From Phycisphaerales bacterium (lineage in GTDB: Bacteria > Planctomycetota > Phycisphaerae > UBA1845 > Fen-1342), in the NCBI GenBank assembly GCA_022839625.1, contig JALHJL010000035.1:1-54876 (forward strand): DNA of 54,876 nucleotides, read 5' to 3'. Positions within the stretch are counted from its first letter, which is position 1. Every line of letters starts with the position of its first letter. Of this stretch, positions 26,202-34,359 are shown piece after piece. Under the pieces are notes generated by a model. It did no database searches and had not been told where the DNA came from. It worked only from the letters and a program-made list of their open reading frames with translations. The position numbers and the translations under genes were made by a program.

Positions 26202-26405
26202 TTACTCAGCCGCCTTCACGTTGACTGCCTTCAGCCCCTTGGGCCCCTGTGTCACCTCGAACTCGACGCGCTCGCCTTCGCGCAGCGTGCGATGCCCGTC
26301 GGCTTCGATCGACGTGTGATGCACAAACACATCTTGTCCGTCATCGGAGCGGATGAAGCCGAACCCTTTCGTGTCATTGAACCACTTGACCGTGCCCAAA
26401 GCCAT
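26202..26405 (-). CDS. csp: Cold-shock domain protein
   Basis: 67 residues from the ATG at 26405 with AAGGG upstream. A single cold-shock domain with both RNA-binding motifs intact: GTVKWFNDTKGFGFI (RNP1, KGFGFI) and DVFVHHTSI (RNP2, VFVHH). Length and ending GPKGLKAVNVKAAE are those of CspA-type single-stranded nucleic-acid chaperones. It acts in the cytoplasm. Confidence 0.95.
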   Translation of the reverse strand: MALGTVKWFNDTKGFGFIRSDDGQDVFVHHTSIEADGHRTLREGERVEFEVTQGPKGLKAVNVKAAE

Positions 26406-26825
26406 GAGACGTACCCTTAGCGGCGCCCAGGATTGGATCCGCTCGAAACAAACGCTGCTTCGACGTGACAAGCGATGCGGCACCTTCCCTGCGGCACGCT
26501 GAGTCCATACCAGTATCGCCGCGCCCGGCGTTGTTGTCAAAAGACCGGATGCACAGAAAGCCAAGATTCTTGGGCCGCGGAATGCCTGACGATGGAACTC
26601 GTCCGACCCCGGCGCGCCGCCTCCACCGGCGTATCCTGCGCGTCGGCGATCCCAATACTGGACGTAGCGGCCGTGGATGCGCCCCGAGCCGTGGGTGGCA
26701 TGGTCCCGGCGCGGCTGGGCCGCGAGCCTTGCTCAATTGCGGTAAGTGTTTGTGAATAAGGATGTTAAAACGGAAGCGGGCAAGAAGCCTCGGCCTTCAG
26801 GAGCGGTTCGGCGGTGAGGCGCCGG
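26406..26825. other. Intergenic region between csp and a PEP-CTERM gene, 420 bases
   Basis: No supported gene on either strand. It should include a long csp leader, as is common for cold-shock genes. An AT-richer patch at about 26730-26775 stands out from the surrounding GC-rich DNA but shows no clean promoter pair. Confidence 0.4.
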
Positions 26826-27776
26826 CTAACGGCGGCGCCAACGCCAGGTCAAGGCAGCGCCCCCGGCGAAGAGCAACAGCGTTCCGGGCTCGGGTAGGGT
26901 GGCCGCAAGCGCGGAGCAGCCCGTGCAGTCGCTGTTCGAGGCCGTCTGCGCCACCAGGCTGTTGAACAGATCGGCAGCGGTTTGGTCGGCGACGGTGTCT
27001 CCGAGCAGCGGAGCCAATTCCAGCTCGGTCGTAGCGCCCGCCACGAGGCCGGCCTGCTGAAGAGCATCGCGGATCGCGGCGTCGATCTCATCGATCGGCG
27101 AGCGCGGGAAGACCTTCTCAAGCTCAGTCGTGTCGGCTCCCACGGCGGTCATGATCGCCAGGGCGACATCGTAGTAAAGATTACCGCGAATGGAGATTGG
27201 GCCAATGTCGAAGTTGGTGCTCTCCTGGTCGCGAACGGCCAGCCCATCGACGAACAACTGGGAGCTGGTGTTGCGGATGCTCACATTGAGGGTGTAAAAG
27301 CCCAACGGGTTGATCTCGAAGGCGTTCGAGGCGCTCAGGATGCCGACAAGCTGCACATCCTGGATCCCGTTCTTGCTGCGCAGGCTGTACGTCAGGTTGT
27401 TCGCGAAGAAATCGGCCCGGTATGTGCGGAACGCGCCGCTGCCGTTGTATCCCAGCGTCGCCTGCGTGGCGCCGTCGAGCGTAATCTCGGCCAGGCCGGC
27501 CAATTGGAGCGTCTCGCTTCGCCCGCGCGAATCCACCCCGAATGTGCGGTCAAACTGGATCTCGTAGCCGTCGCCGATGCCGCTCGGAACGATCCGCAGC
27601 CGCCCCGCACGCGCACCGTTGGTCCGGGTGCCGTCCGCGAGCGAATTCAGCGGACCGCCCAGCGGAGTCGAGAGCACCTCCAGGCCGCGCCATACATTCT
27701 GCCACAAGTCCGCGTGCGCCAGGCCGGCGCCAAACATCATCACGCCGGCGAGCGATATCAGGCAGCGGAGTCTCAT
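26826..27776 (-). CDS. PEP-CTERM sorted exported protein
   Basis: 316 residues from the ATG at 27776 (AAGGA upstream). Signal peptide MRLRCLISLAGVMMFGAGLA. The C-terminus LPEPGTLLLFAGGAALTWRW plus Arg tail is a PEP-CTERM signal. The mature part begins LWQNVWRGLEVLSTPLGGP and contains a beta-rich stretch (YEIQFDRTFGVDSRGRSETL, ITLDGATQATLGYNG) followed by an acidic helical part. No enzyme motif was seen. It is the second PEP-CTERM protein of the window, and no exosortase gene is present. Confidence 0.85.
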   Translation of the reverse strand: MRLRCLISLAGVMMFGAGLAHADLWQNVWRGLEVLSTPLGGPLNSLADGTRTNGARAGRLRIVPSGIGDGYEIQFDRTFGVDSRGRSETLQLAGLAEITLDGATQATLGYNGSGAFRTYRADFFANNLTYSLRSKNGIQDVQLVGILSASNAFEINPLGFYTLNVSIRNTSSQLFVDGLAVRDQESTNFDIGPISIRGNLYYDVALAIMTAVGADTTELEKVFPRSPIDEIDAAIRDALQQAGLVAGATTELELAPLLGDTVADQTAADLFNSLVAQTASNSDCTGCSALAATLPEPGTLLLFAGGAALTWRWRRR

Positions 27777-27942
27777 ACTCTCATCCTTCTCACCGTGTGG
27801 CTGCGCGGCCCGCCGCGCCGTCACGCTCCCGGTAGGATAGACGGCTGAACGGCGGCTTTCAAGCGCACCTTCTCCGGCGCTCTATTATCGGAGAGATTCG
27901 GGGTTTGCTTCATGGACCCCCCGCGCCCCGCGAGATCGGCGT

Positions 27943-27948
27943 TATAAT
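27943..27948 (+). promoter_or_regulatory. TATAAT -10 element ahead of the exported HEAT protein
   Basis: Perfect TATAAT in an otherwise GC-rich stretch, about 125 bases before the proposed start at 28074. No -35 hexamer is visible. Confidence 0.4.
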
Positions 27949-28073
27949 CCTGCCCGTGGACGCGGTCGCTGCCCGGCGGCGCGGTGCTTTTATGGGTCGG
28001 GGCGCGCCTAACGGCCGTCCGCGGGCCGGGTCTGGTGTAACGTAGTCGCGGTCTGAGGGTGCTGGTGCAGGGA

Positions 28074-30269
28074 ATGTGGCGACGATTGGCGATTGCCGTG
28101 TGCGTATCCCTGGCGGCGGTGGCCACCGTTGGGCAGGAGACGACCCAGCCCGCCACGGACAGTGCACCGACCAACCAGGAGCGTCTGAACGACCTGATCG
28201 CGCTGATCGAGGGGCAGAACACGCCAGAGGGGCGGCGCACCATCGTGCGCGAGCTGCTGCTGCAAGGCTGGCCCGAAACCACGTCGCGCCTCGTTTCCCT
28301 GCTCAGCGGTACGAATACGGCGGCGAAGACCGCGGTGGCTACGGTGCTTGCGGACCTGCCGCGGTTCCTGGAGCTGGCGTACGTCGACCCGCTGATCGGG
28401 ATGCTGACGGATGCAGACGCGGGGGTTCGCCAGGCCGCCGCCGGGGCGCTGGCCGCATACACGAACAACGGGGTCACGCAGAGGTTGCGAGGGTTGGCAC
28501 TGGACACTGAGGAGCCCCGCCCCGCGCGTCTGGCCGCCATCACCGCGCTGGGGCTGATGACCCAGCGCGACGCGATCGAGGCGTTGGTGGCGGTTCTCGG
28601 CGATCCAGACCCCGTGGTAGCCCGCGCAGGCCTGGCCGCGATGGCCCAGGCCGCGGCGATGGACTTCAACGAGGACATCCAGGCCGCGCGCACCTGGTGG
28701 GAAGAGAGCAGCGCCCTGCCGCGCGAGACGTGGCAACAACGTCAAATCAATCGGCTGGTCCTGAAGGACCGGGAGATGCGTCGCCGGCTGGAGTCCCTGG
28801 AAGTCCGCCTGACGCGCGTACTGGAGACCAGCTTCCAGCGCGTGCCGGACGCCGACCGCCTCGCGCTGCTGGGCGGATACCTTACGGACCCGGCGCTCTC
28901 GATCCGCCTGGTGGGGCTGCGCTTGGCCCAGATGCACGTGGCGCAGGGCAAGTCGCTGTCCACCGAGCTGCACGAGCGGCTGCGCGAGCTGGTGAACAGC
29001 TCGGAGGCGCGGGAACAGGCGGCCGCCGTGCAAGCCGTGGCCACCCTGCGCGAGCCGGAGGATGCCGAGCGCTTCGTGGCCATGCTCGCCACGGCGCGGA
29101 ACCGCGACGTGCGCCTGGCCCTGCTGAACGGCCTGGGCTACGTGGGACGCGGGGCGGCCACCGAAGTACTGCTGCGCGCCGCCGATGACGTGGACGAGCA
29201 GTGCGCCGCGGAGGCCGTGGCGGCCCTCGGACGGCTCGCGGAGCGCGGCGTGCTTCAAGCCGAGCTGCGCGAAAGCGTGGCGGCCAGGCTGCTCGAGGCG
29301 TTCGAGCGCACGGAGCCCGCGCAGATCGCGGTGCGCGAGCGCGTGCTCTGGGCGATGGGCAACGTGGCGGACGTGCGCTTCGGCCCGGCCTTCGCGACGG
29401 CCCTCGACCGGCGCGAGGGCGTGCCCGTACGGCTCGCGGCGGTGCGCGGCATCGCCAGTCTGAGAAATCCGCAACTGGCCGACGCGTTGGCCGACGCCGT
29501 CGGCGACCCTGATTCGGGCGTCCGCAAGATCGCGGTCGAGACGCTCGCCGTCATCGGCTCCGCGTCGAGCGAGCGGCACGTGCAGGCCCTCTGGGAGCGG
29601 GTCGCCTCGCCCCAGGAGACGGACGAGACGATCCGGCAGGCGGCGTGGCGCAGCGTCCTGGAGATACTGTCCAAGGGGTCGAGCGACGACCTGGAACGCT
29701 GGATCGCGCGCCTGCCGGGGACCACCGTGCAGGATACGCAGCGCCGCATCGAGTTGCTGGAACGGCTGGCGCGGGCCGGGTTGGAGATCGAGCCGGTGGA
29801 CCGTGGCCGCCTCGGCCTGATTCGCGCCCGGCTGGCCGCGCAATACGTGCGTCTTGAGCAGCCGGGGGAGGCCGTCGCTGCCTACGTCGCCGCGCTGTCT
29901 GATCTGCACGTCGCTCAGTCCGACACCCGGCGCCGCGTCGCACTGGAACTGCTGCGCTACACTCTGGTCAACGACCACTACAGTGCGGCGGTCGCCGAGG
30001 CGTTGGCGACGGCGGTGGGGACCGACGAGCAGGGGGTCTTGTGGCAGACCGCGCGGGCCGAGATCGAGAGCCGGCTGAGTGCCTCCACCGCGGACCAGGT
30101 CTTGTCGATGCTGGCGGCGCTCGAGTCGTATCCGCCGGGCCAGTGGACGCCGCAGGTGACCGGCGAGATCAACGCTCTGCGCGAGCAGGCCCTGCAACTG
30201 AAGTCCAGCGCTACCTCGCCGGTGTCCAACTCGACGGACCTCGCCCCAGCCTCGCCCCCCGTTCCATAG
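28074..30269 (+). CDS. Large exported HEAT-repeat protein
   Basis: 731 residues from the ATG at 28074; in-frame GTG codons at 28059 and 28065 are alternatives, and the latter has GAGGG at a good distance. Signal peptide MWRRLAIAVCVSLAAVATVG. The body has many HEAT-like steps, each with a PxxVRxxA-type turn: LTDADAGVRQAAAGALAAY, LGDPDPVVARAGLAAMAQ, DAVGDPDSGVRKIAVETLA, and a last part with TPR-like spacing (LEQPGEAVAAYVAALSDLH). It precedes the flagellar cluster by 549 bases but is separated from it by a hairpin. No function is assigned; a periplasmic scaffold is inferred. Confidence 0.75.
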   Translation: MWRRLAIAVCVSLAAVATVGQETTQPATDSAPTNQERLNDLIALIEGQNTPEGRRTIVRELLLQGWPETTSRLVSLLSGTNTAAKTAVATVLADLPRFLELAYVDPLIGMLTDADAGVRQAAAGALAAYTNNGVTQRLRGLALDTEEPRPARLAAITALGLMTQRDAIEALVAVLGDPDPVVARAGLAAMAQAAAMDFNEDIQAARTWWEESSALPRETWQQRQINRLVLKDREMRRRLESLEVRLTRVLETSFQRVPDADRLALLGGYLTDPALSIRLVGLRLAQMHVAQGKSLSTELHERLRELVNSSEAREQAAAVQAVATLREPEDAERFVAMLATARNRDVRLALLNGLGYVGRGAATEVLLRAADDVDEQCAAEAVAALGRLAERGVLQAELRESVAARLLEAFERTEPAQIAVRERVLWAMGNVADVRFGPAFATALDRREGVPVRLAAVRGIASLRNPQLADALADAVGDPDSGVRKIAVETLAVIGSASSERHVQALWERVASPQETDETIRQAAWRSVLEILSKGSSDDLERWIARLPGTTVQDTQRRIELLERLARAGLEIEPVDRGRLGLIRARLAAQYVRLEQPGEAVAAYVAALSDLHVAQSDTRRRVALELLRYTLVNDHYSAAVAEALATAVGTDEQGVLWQTARAEIESRLSASTADQVLSMLAALESYPPGQWTPQVTGEINALREQALQLKSSATSPVSNSTDLAPASPPVP

Positions 30270-30272
30270 CAT

Positions 30273-30297
30273 CCGGACGCAATTATTGCCCGTCCGG
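30273..30297 (+). terminator. Hairpin after the exported HEAT protein gene
   Basis: CCGGACG at 30273-30279 pairs with CGTCCGG at 30291-30297 around an 11-base loop, three bases past the stop codon. No T-tract follows. Confidence 0.55.
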
Positions 30298-30817
30298 CGC
30301 AGGGGGCGCGCCGTTCGCAGCTCGTTGGTCGACCGCCTGCGCTTCATAATCCGTGACGGGGGCGCCAAAGCGACAAGCTTCCTGCTTCCAACACCTTAGG
30401 ACCTGCACACGAACATCGTCGTTGCCCAATGCGCGCGGCCCCGCCGTCCAGTGGTACGCCACGTGCTTCAAAGCGGCGCGCGTGCCTTACGGTCAGCGCG
30501 CAGGGACGCGGCGCGTACGGCATTGCCCGGCGAAGGAGTCGTCGAGTGCATCGATCGCCCCAAAACGGCCGTTGCCTGACGGCGGCAGTGTGCCGCCGCT
30601 CTTCCGAGTGTCCGCCCTTGACACCGGGTATCCGGGTCAGGGTGCCTCAGGAGCACATCGGGACCTCGGCCGACGACACCTTTCCGCAGGATTGGAGCCA
30701 TTTGGGACGACGGGTGATGGCCGAAGCGTGGCGCCGGCTTACGGAAGAGCGGCCGCCACGCCCATCCGCAGAGGCCACGCCCGTCGTTCCGGCTCCGTTG
30801 CGCCAGGAGCCGCCGCG
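30298..30817. other. Intergenic region before the flagellar cluster, 520 bases
   Basis: Expected to hold the promoter of the flgF operon; neither a sigma-28 nor a sigma-54 motif was found. A minus-strand frame at 30283-30471 has protein-like composition (AYHWTAGPRALGNDDVRV) but low GC at third positions, a TTG start and no ribosome binding site. A plus-strand frame ending at 30821 overlaps the flgF start. Neither is annotated as a gene. Confidence 0.4.
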
Positions 30818-31570
30818 ATGATCTACGGGCTCTACCATTCCGCGGCCGGAATGCTGGCCGGCGAGTACCGCCAGACGGTGCTGGCCAACAACATCGCGAA
30901 CGCGGACACGGTGGGATTCAAGCGGGACATCGCGACGTTCGCCGAGCGGGTGCCCGCGACCCAATCCGGCCTGCGTTCGGGGCCCAGCGCGGCCGACCTG
31001 GCTGCCCTTTCGGGCGGGCTGTGGCTGGGCCGCACGTACACCGACTTCGGCGACGCGGCCAAGGCCCGTACGGACAACCCCAGCGACGTCGCGCTCGACG
31101 GCCCCGGCTTTCTCGTCGCGGAAGTGGACGGGCAACGGCTCTACACGCGCGACGGCCGGATGACGAAGTCGCCTACCGGCCTGCTGGTCGCGGTCAGCGA
31201 CGGCGCGCCGATCCTCGGCCGTGGCGGCGGACCTATTCGTTTGAATCCCTACGGCGGCGAGCCGAGCATCGATACGCAGGGGCGGGTGACCCAGGACGGC
31301 GCAGTCGTTGGCGAGTTGGAACTCGTTGACTTTGATGACTACGACCGGCTGCGCAAGGTCGGGGCGTCGCGCTTCGCGGGACCAGACCAACAGGCACTGC
31401 CCGCCCCGGTGCTGGTCCTCTCCGGGTACGTGGAAACCTCCGGCGTCGAGCCGCTGGCGGACCTGGTGAGCATGATGGAGGCGTCGGCGGCGTACCAGCT
31501 CAACGCCCGCATGGTCTCGTTGCAGGACGACTCGGTCGGCAAGCTGATCAACGCGCTGCTGCGCGCGTAG
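30818..31570 (+). CDS. flgF: Flagellar basal-body rod protein FlgF (FlgF/FlgG family)
   Basis: 250 residues from the ATG at 30818 (AGGAG at 30804-30808); the open frame continues upstream but reads as Arg-rich intergenic DNA. FlgF is part of the rod. The N-terminal HSAAGMLAGEYRQTVLANNIANADTVGFK is the rod-family signature, and the C-terminal GVEPLADLVSMMEASAAYQLNARMV pairs with it as a coiled coil. Position immediately before flgG and length (FlgG is slightly longer) favour FlgF; assignment between FlgF and a FlgG-like protein is by context. Confidence 0.85.
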   Translation: MIYGLYHSAAGMLAGEYRQTVLANNIANADTVGFKRDIATFAERVPATQSGLRSGPSAADLAALSGGLWLGRTYTDFGDAAKARTDNPSDVALDGPGFLVAEVDGQRLYTRDGRMTKSPTGLLVAVSDGAPILGRGGGPIRLNPYGGEPSIDTQGRVTQDGAVVGELELVDFDDYDRLRKVGASRFAGPDQQALPAPVLVLSGYVETSGVEPLADLVSMMEASAAYQLNARMVSLQDDSVGKLINALLRA

Positions 31571-31590
31571 ATCCAGGAGAACTTTGACCC

Positions 31591-32391
31591 ATGGCGATCA
31601 CCGCACTCCACACCGCCGCGACGGGCATGCAGGCCCTGTCCACGAAGATCGACGTGATTGCGAACAACATCGCCAACGCGGACACGCCGGGCTTCAAGGC
31701 CTCGCGGGCCAACTTCCAGGACCTGCTGTATCAACTGCGCGCGCAGCCGGGCGTGCAGACCAGCGAGGAGAGCTACACGCCCCTGGGTACGGAAGTCGGC
31801 CTCGGCGTGGCGCTCAGCAACACGCAGACGATCTTCAAGCAGGGCTCGATGACACCGACGGGCGAGCCGCTGGACGTCATGATCCAGGGCGACGGCTTTT
31901 TCCAGATCGAGCTGCCCGGCGGCGCCACGGGGTACACGCGGGCGGGGAACTTCGTCCGCAACGCGAACGGCGAGCTGGTGTTGGGCAACAGCTACGGCTA
32001 CCGCCTGAAGGACTCGCCGTCGATCCCGGAGGAAGTGTCGCGCGACCGGATCGGAATTTCCAGCGACGGCCGGATTACCGCGACGCTGCCGGACGGCACG
32101 ACGCAGGAGCTCGGGCAGCTTCAGCTCGCGCGCTTCGTCAACCCGTCGGGCCTGCTCCAGCGCGGCGCCAACGTCTTCACGGCGACCCTGGCCTCGGGCG
32201 AGCCGGTCGAGGGGACGCCCGGGAACGACGGCCTGGGGGAGCTCATGGCCGCCCATCTTGAACAAAGCACGACCGAGGCGGTGGCCGAGCTGGTCGAGCT
32301 GATCAAGGCCCAGCGTGTGTTCCAGATGAACTCGCAGACCATCCAGGCGGCCGACGAGTCGTTGCGGACCGTGGCCAGCCTGCGCAGGTAA
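31591..32391 (+). CDS. flgG: Flagellar distal rod protein FlgG
   Basis: 266 residues, standard FlgG length. The start MAITALHTAATGMQALSTKI and IANNIANADTPGFKASRANF are the flagellar basal-body rod signature. The middle LDVMIQGDGFFQIELPGG and the C-terminal EQSTTEAVAELVELIKAQRV complete the FlgE/F/G pattern. It builds the distal rod in the periplasm. It starts 20 bases after flgF and ends five bases before flgA. Confidence 0.95.
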   Translation: MAITALHTAATGMQALSTKIDVIANNIANADTPGFKASRANFQDLLYQLRAQPGVQTSEESYTPLGTEVGLGVALSNTQTIFKQGSMTPTGEPLDVMIQGDGFFQIELPGGATGYTRAGNFVRNANGELVLGNSYGYRLKDSPSIPEEVSRDRIGISSDGRITATLPDGTTQELGQLQLARFVNPSGLLQRGANVFTATLASGEPVEGTPGNDGLGELMAAHLEQSTTEAVAELVELIKAQRVFQMNSQTIQAADESLRTVASLRR

Positions 32392-32396
32392 CGGCG

Positions 32397-33512
32397 ATGA
32401 ACGAACGTAGCCAAGTCGTGAACGTGCGGCGCGATACAACCAGGGACACCGCGCGGTGGGCACGCTTCGCCGCCGGGCTGCTGGCCGCGGGAACGCTGCT
32501 AGCCACGCCGGTCGCCGGCTCTGACTCCGACATCGCGCGCCTCAAGCTGCGGGCCGAGGTCACGGTGTGCAGCGACGTGGTCACGCTGGGTGACGTGCTC
32601 GAGTTCGGCGAGAACTCCGAGCCGCTGGCCGAGCAGCTCGCGCGGCAGCCGGTGGCGGCCGGCGATGGCGCCCCGACGCCGACGGCCGTCATGCACGAGC
32701 AGATCGTCAAGCGCCTGAACGAGCTGGGGGTGAACCTGTCGCGGGTGCTGCTCGGGGGCGCGTTGCGCTGCCAGATCATGCGCCAGGCAGTCGCGCCGCC
32801 GGGCGCATACCCCGGCGATGACACGCCGCTCTTGCGTGCCATGCCGCCTGAAGACACGAGCGGGCCGCGCAGCCTGGCACGTGTCCTCCGGGCGCACGCC
32901 GACACCGAGCTGGCCGACCTCGGCGGCACTGCGGAAACCAGCTTCGAGCGCGCCGGGCAGGAATTCCTGCAATTGACCACGCCGCCGTGGGAGTTCCACG
33001 TGACCAGCGCCGACCGCGACAAGATCGGACTGCGCACGTTCCACGTGGCCGTTCGCCGCGACGGGCAGTTGCAGCGGAAGGTGGACGTGTCGGCCCAGGT
33101 GCGGCTGGTGCGGCCCGTGGTGGTCGCGCGGCGACCGCTCAACCCCGGCAACTTCGTGCGCAGCGACGACGTGGCCCTCGAAACCCGCGTGTTCGACCAG
33201 GGCGTCAGTACGATGCCGGCCCGGATCGAGGAAGTGGTGGGTCAGCAGATCAAGCGTTTTGTCGCCGCCGGCGGGATCGTCGCGGCGGACAGCCTCAAGG
33301 CGGCCGATCTGGTCGTGCGTGCGCGGCCGGTGACCGTCACCGGGGACAGCGCCGGCATTCAGGTGCGGCTGGCGGGGATCGCGCTCGATTCCGGCGGGTA
33401 CGGGGATACGATCCGCGTCCGCCTGGGCGACTCGCGCCGCGAGCGGAAGATGCTCCGCGGCGTGGTGACCGGGCTGGGAACGGTGCGGCTGGCGGAGGGC
33501 AATCTGCCATGA
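32397..33512 (+). CDS. flgA: P-ring assembly chaperone FlgA
   Basis: 371 residues, longer than the usual 220-330. A basic N-terminus is followed by a signal sequence (FAAGLLAAGTLLATPVAGSD). The C-terminal third holds the SAF/FlgA core: VDVSAQVRLVRPVVVARRPL, NPGNFVRSDDVALE, then VGQQIKRFVAAGGIV and DLVVRARPVTVTGDSAGIQV, ending KMLRGVVTGLGTVRLAE. FlgA helps FlgI subunits form the P ring in the periplasm. The extra length is in the N-terminal half. Its stop overlaps the flgH start (ATGA). Confidence 0.92.
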   Translation: MNERSQVVNVRRDTTRDTARWARFAAGLLAAGTLLATPVAGSDSDIARLKLRAEVTVCSDVVTLGDVLEFGENSEPLAEQLARQPVAAGDGAPTPTAVMHEQIVKRLNELGVNLSRVLLGGALRCQIMRQAVAPPGAYPGDDTPLLRAMPPEDTSGPRSLARVLRAHADTELADLGGTAETSFERAGQEFLQLTTPPWEFHVTSADRDKIGLRTFHVAVRRDGQLQRKVDVSAQVRLVRPVVVARRPLNPGNFVRSDDVALETRVFDQGVSTMPARIEEVVGQQIKRFVAAGGIVAADSLKAADLVVRARPVTVTGDSAGIQVRLAGIALDSGGYGDTIRVRLGDSRRERKMLRGVVTGLGTVRLAEGNLP

Positions 33513-34324
33513 GAGCCGCGTGGTATCGGCGAGATTCGCTGGGGATGTTGCTGGGTATGGCGACGTGTTGGCTGCTGGGCGCGTGTCCGGACCGCGTTGT
33601 CGCGCAGAACAATTCGCTGCTGGGCGCCGGGGGCCGCAGCGCAAACGGCGGCGGGCAGCCGCCGGTGGCCCGAACGGCAACGGCGGGCGACGACGCCGAC
33701 GTGTTTCGCGGGGCCGCGGACGCGCGTGCTGCGCTGCACGCCGATCGGCCGGAACCGAGGCCCAACGCGACGCTGCTGCGCTGGTCGCCGCTGGCCGTGC
33801 AGAGCCCTGACCCCGAGAAGATCAAGGTTCACGACCTGGTCACGATCATCATCCGCGAGAGCAAGACGGCCAAGACCGACTCGAAGCTCGAGTCCAAGAG
33901 GGACTGGAAACTCGATTCGTCGCTCGACAAGTGGATCCGCCTGAGCGATCGGAACGGGTTGGTGCCGGCCGAGTTCGAGGCCGGCAACCCGGCCGCCGCC
34001 TTCAACTTCCAGAATGACTACAACGGCGACGGGAAGTACGACCGGAAGGACGAGCTGGTGACGCGCGTCACCGCCCGGGTGATCGATGTCAAGCCCAACG
34101 GCAACCTCGTGCTCGAGGCGACCAAGGAAATCAACATGGACGACGAAGGCTACACGATCACCCTGACCGGCGAATGCCGCGCCGCGGATGTGACCGCCGA
34201 CAACACCGTGCTCAGCACGCAGATTGCGGACCCCGTGATTCTCGTGCAGCACACCGGCGCCGTGCGCGATGCCACGCGCCGCGGATGGATCATGCGGGCG
34301 CTCGACTTGCTGCGGCTGTTCTGA
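33509..34324 (+). CDS. flgH: Flagellar L-ring lipoprotein FlgH
   Basis: 271 residues. The lipobox WLLGAC near residues 21-26 marks a lipoprotein, as in FlgH, which forms the L ring in the outer membrane. The core is recognisable: IKVHDLVTIIIRESKTAKTD, then an ERKEEL-type segment DGKYDRKDELVTRVTARVID, and NGNLVLEATKEI before the final ILVQHTG. Presence of an L ring argues for an outer-membrane-type cell envelope. An Asn/Gly-rich linker follows the lipobox. Confidence 0.93.
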   Translation: MRAAWYRRDSLGMLLGMATCWLLGACPDRVVAQNNSLLGAGGRSANGGGQPPVARTATAGDDADVFRGAADARAALHADRPEPRPNATLLRWSPLAVQSPDPEKIKVHDLVTIIIRESKTAKTDSKLESKRDWKLDSSLDKWIRLSDRNGLVPAEFEAGNPAAAFNFQNDYNGDGKYDRKDELVTRVTARVIDVKPNGNLVLEATKEINMDDEGYTITLTGECRAADVTADNTVLSTQIADPVILVQHTGAVRDATRRGWIMRALDLLRLF

Positions 34325-34359
34325 TCGCAGAATGGGTGATTGGTTTGAAAGACGACACT

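Noticed and set aside
28008..30368. Long minus-strand open frame opposite the exported HEAT protein
   Set aside because: Only shadow composition; the plus strand has a signal peptide and regular HEAT repeats.
30283..30471. Minus-strand frame of 62 codons with protein-like composition
   Set aside because: TTG start, no ribosome binding site, third positions much less GC-rich than in real genes here, and it begins inside a hairpin loop after the HEAT gene. Possibly a relic; not strong enough to annotate.
30429..30821. Plus-strand frame ending at the flgF start (ATGA overlap)
   Set aside because: The overlap suggests coupling, but the protein is Arg/Pro-rich, has no clear start and matches no flagellar protein.
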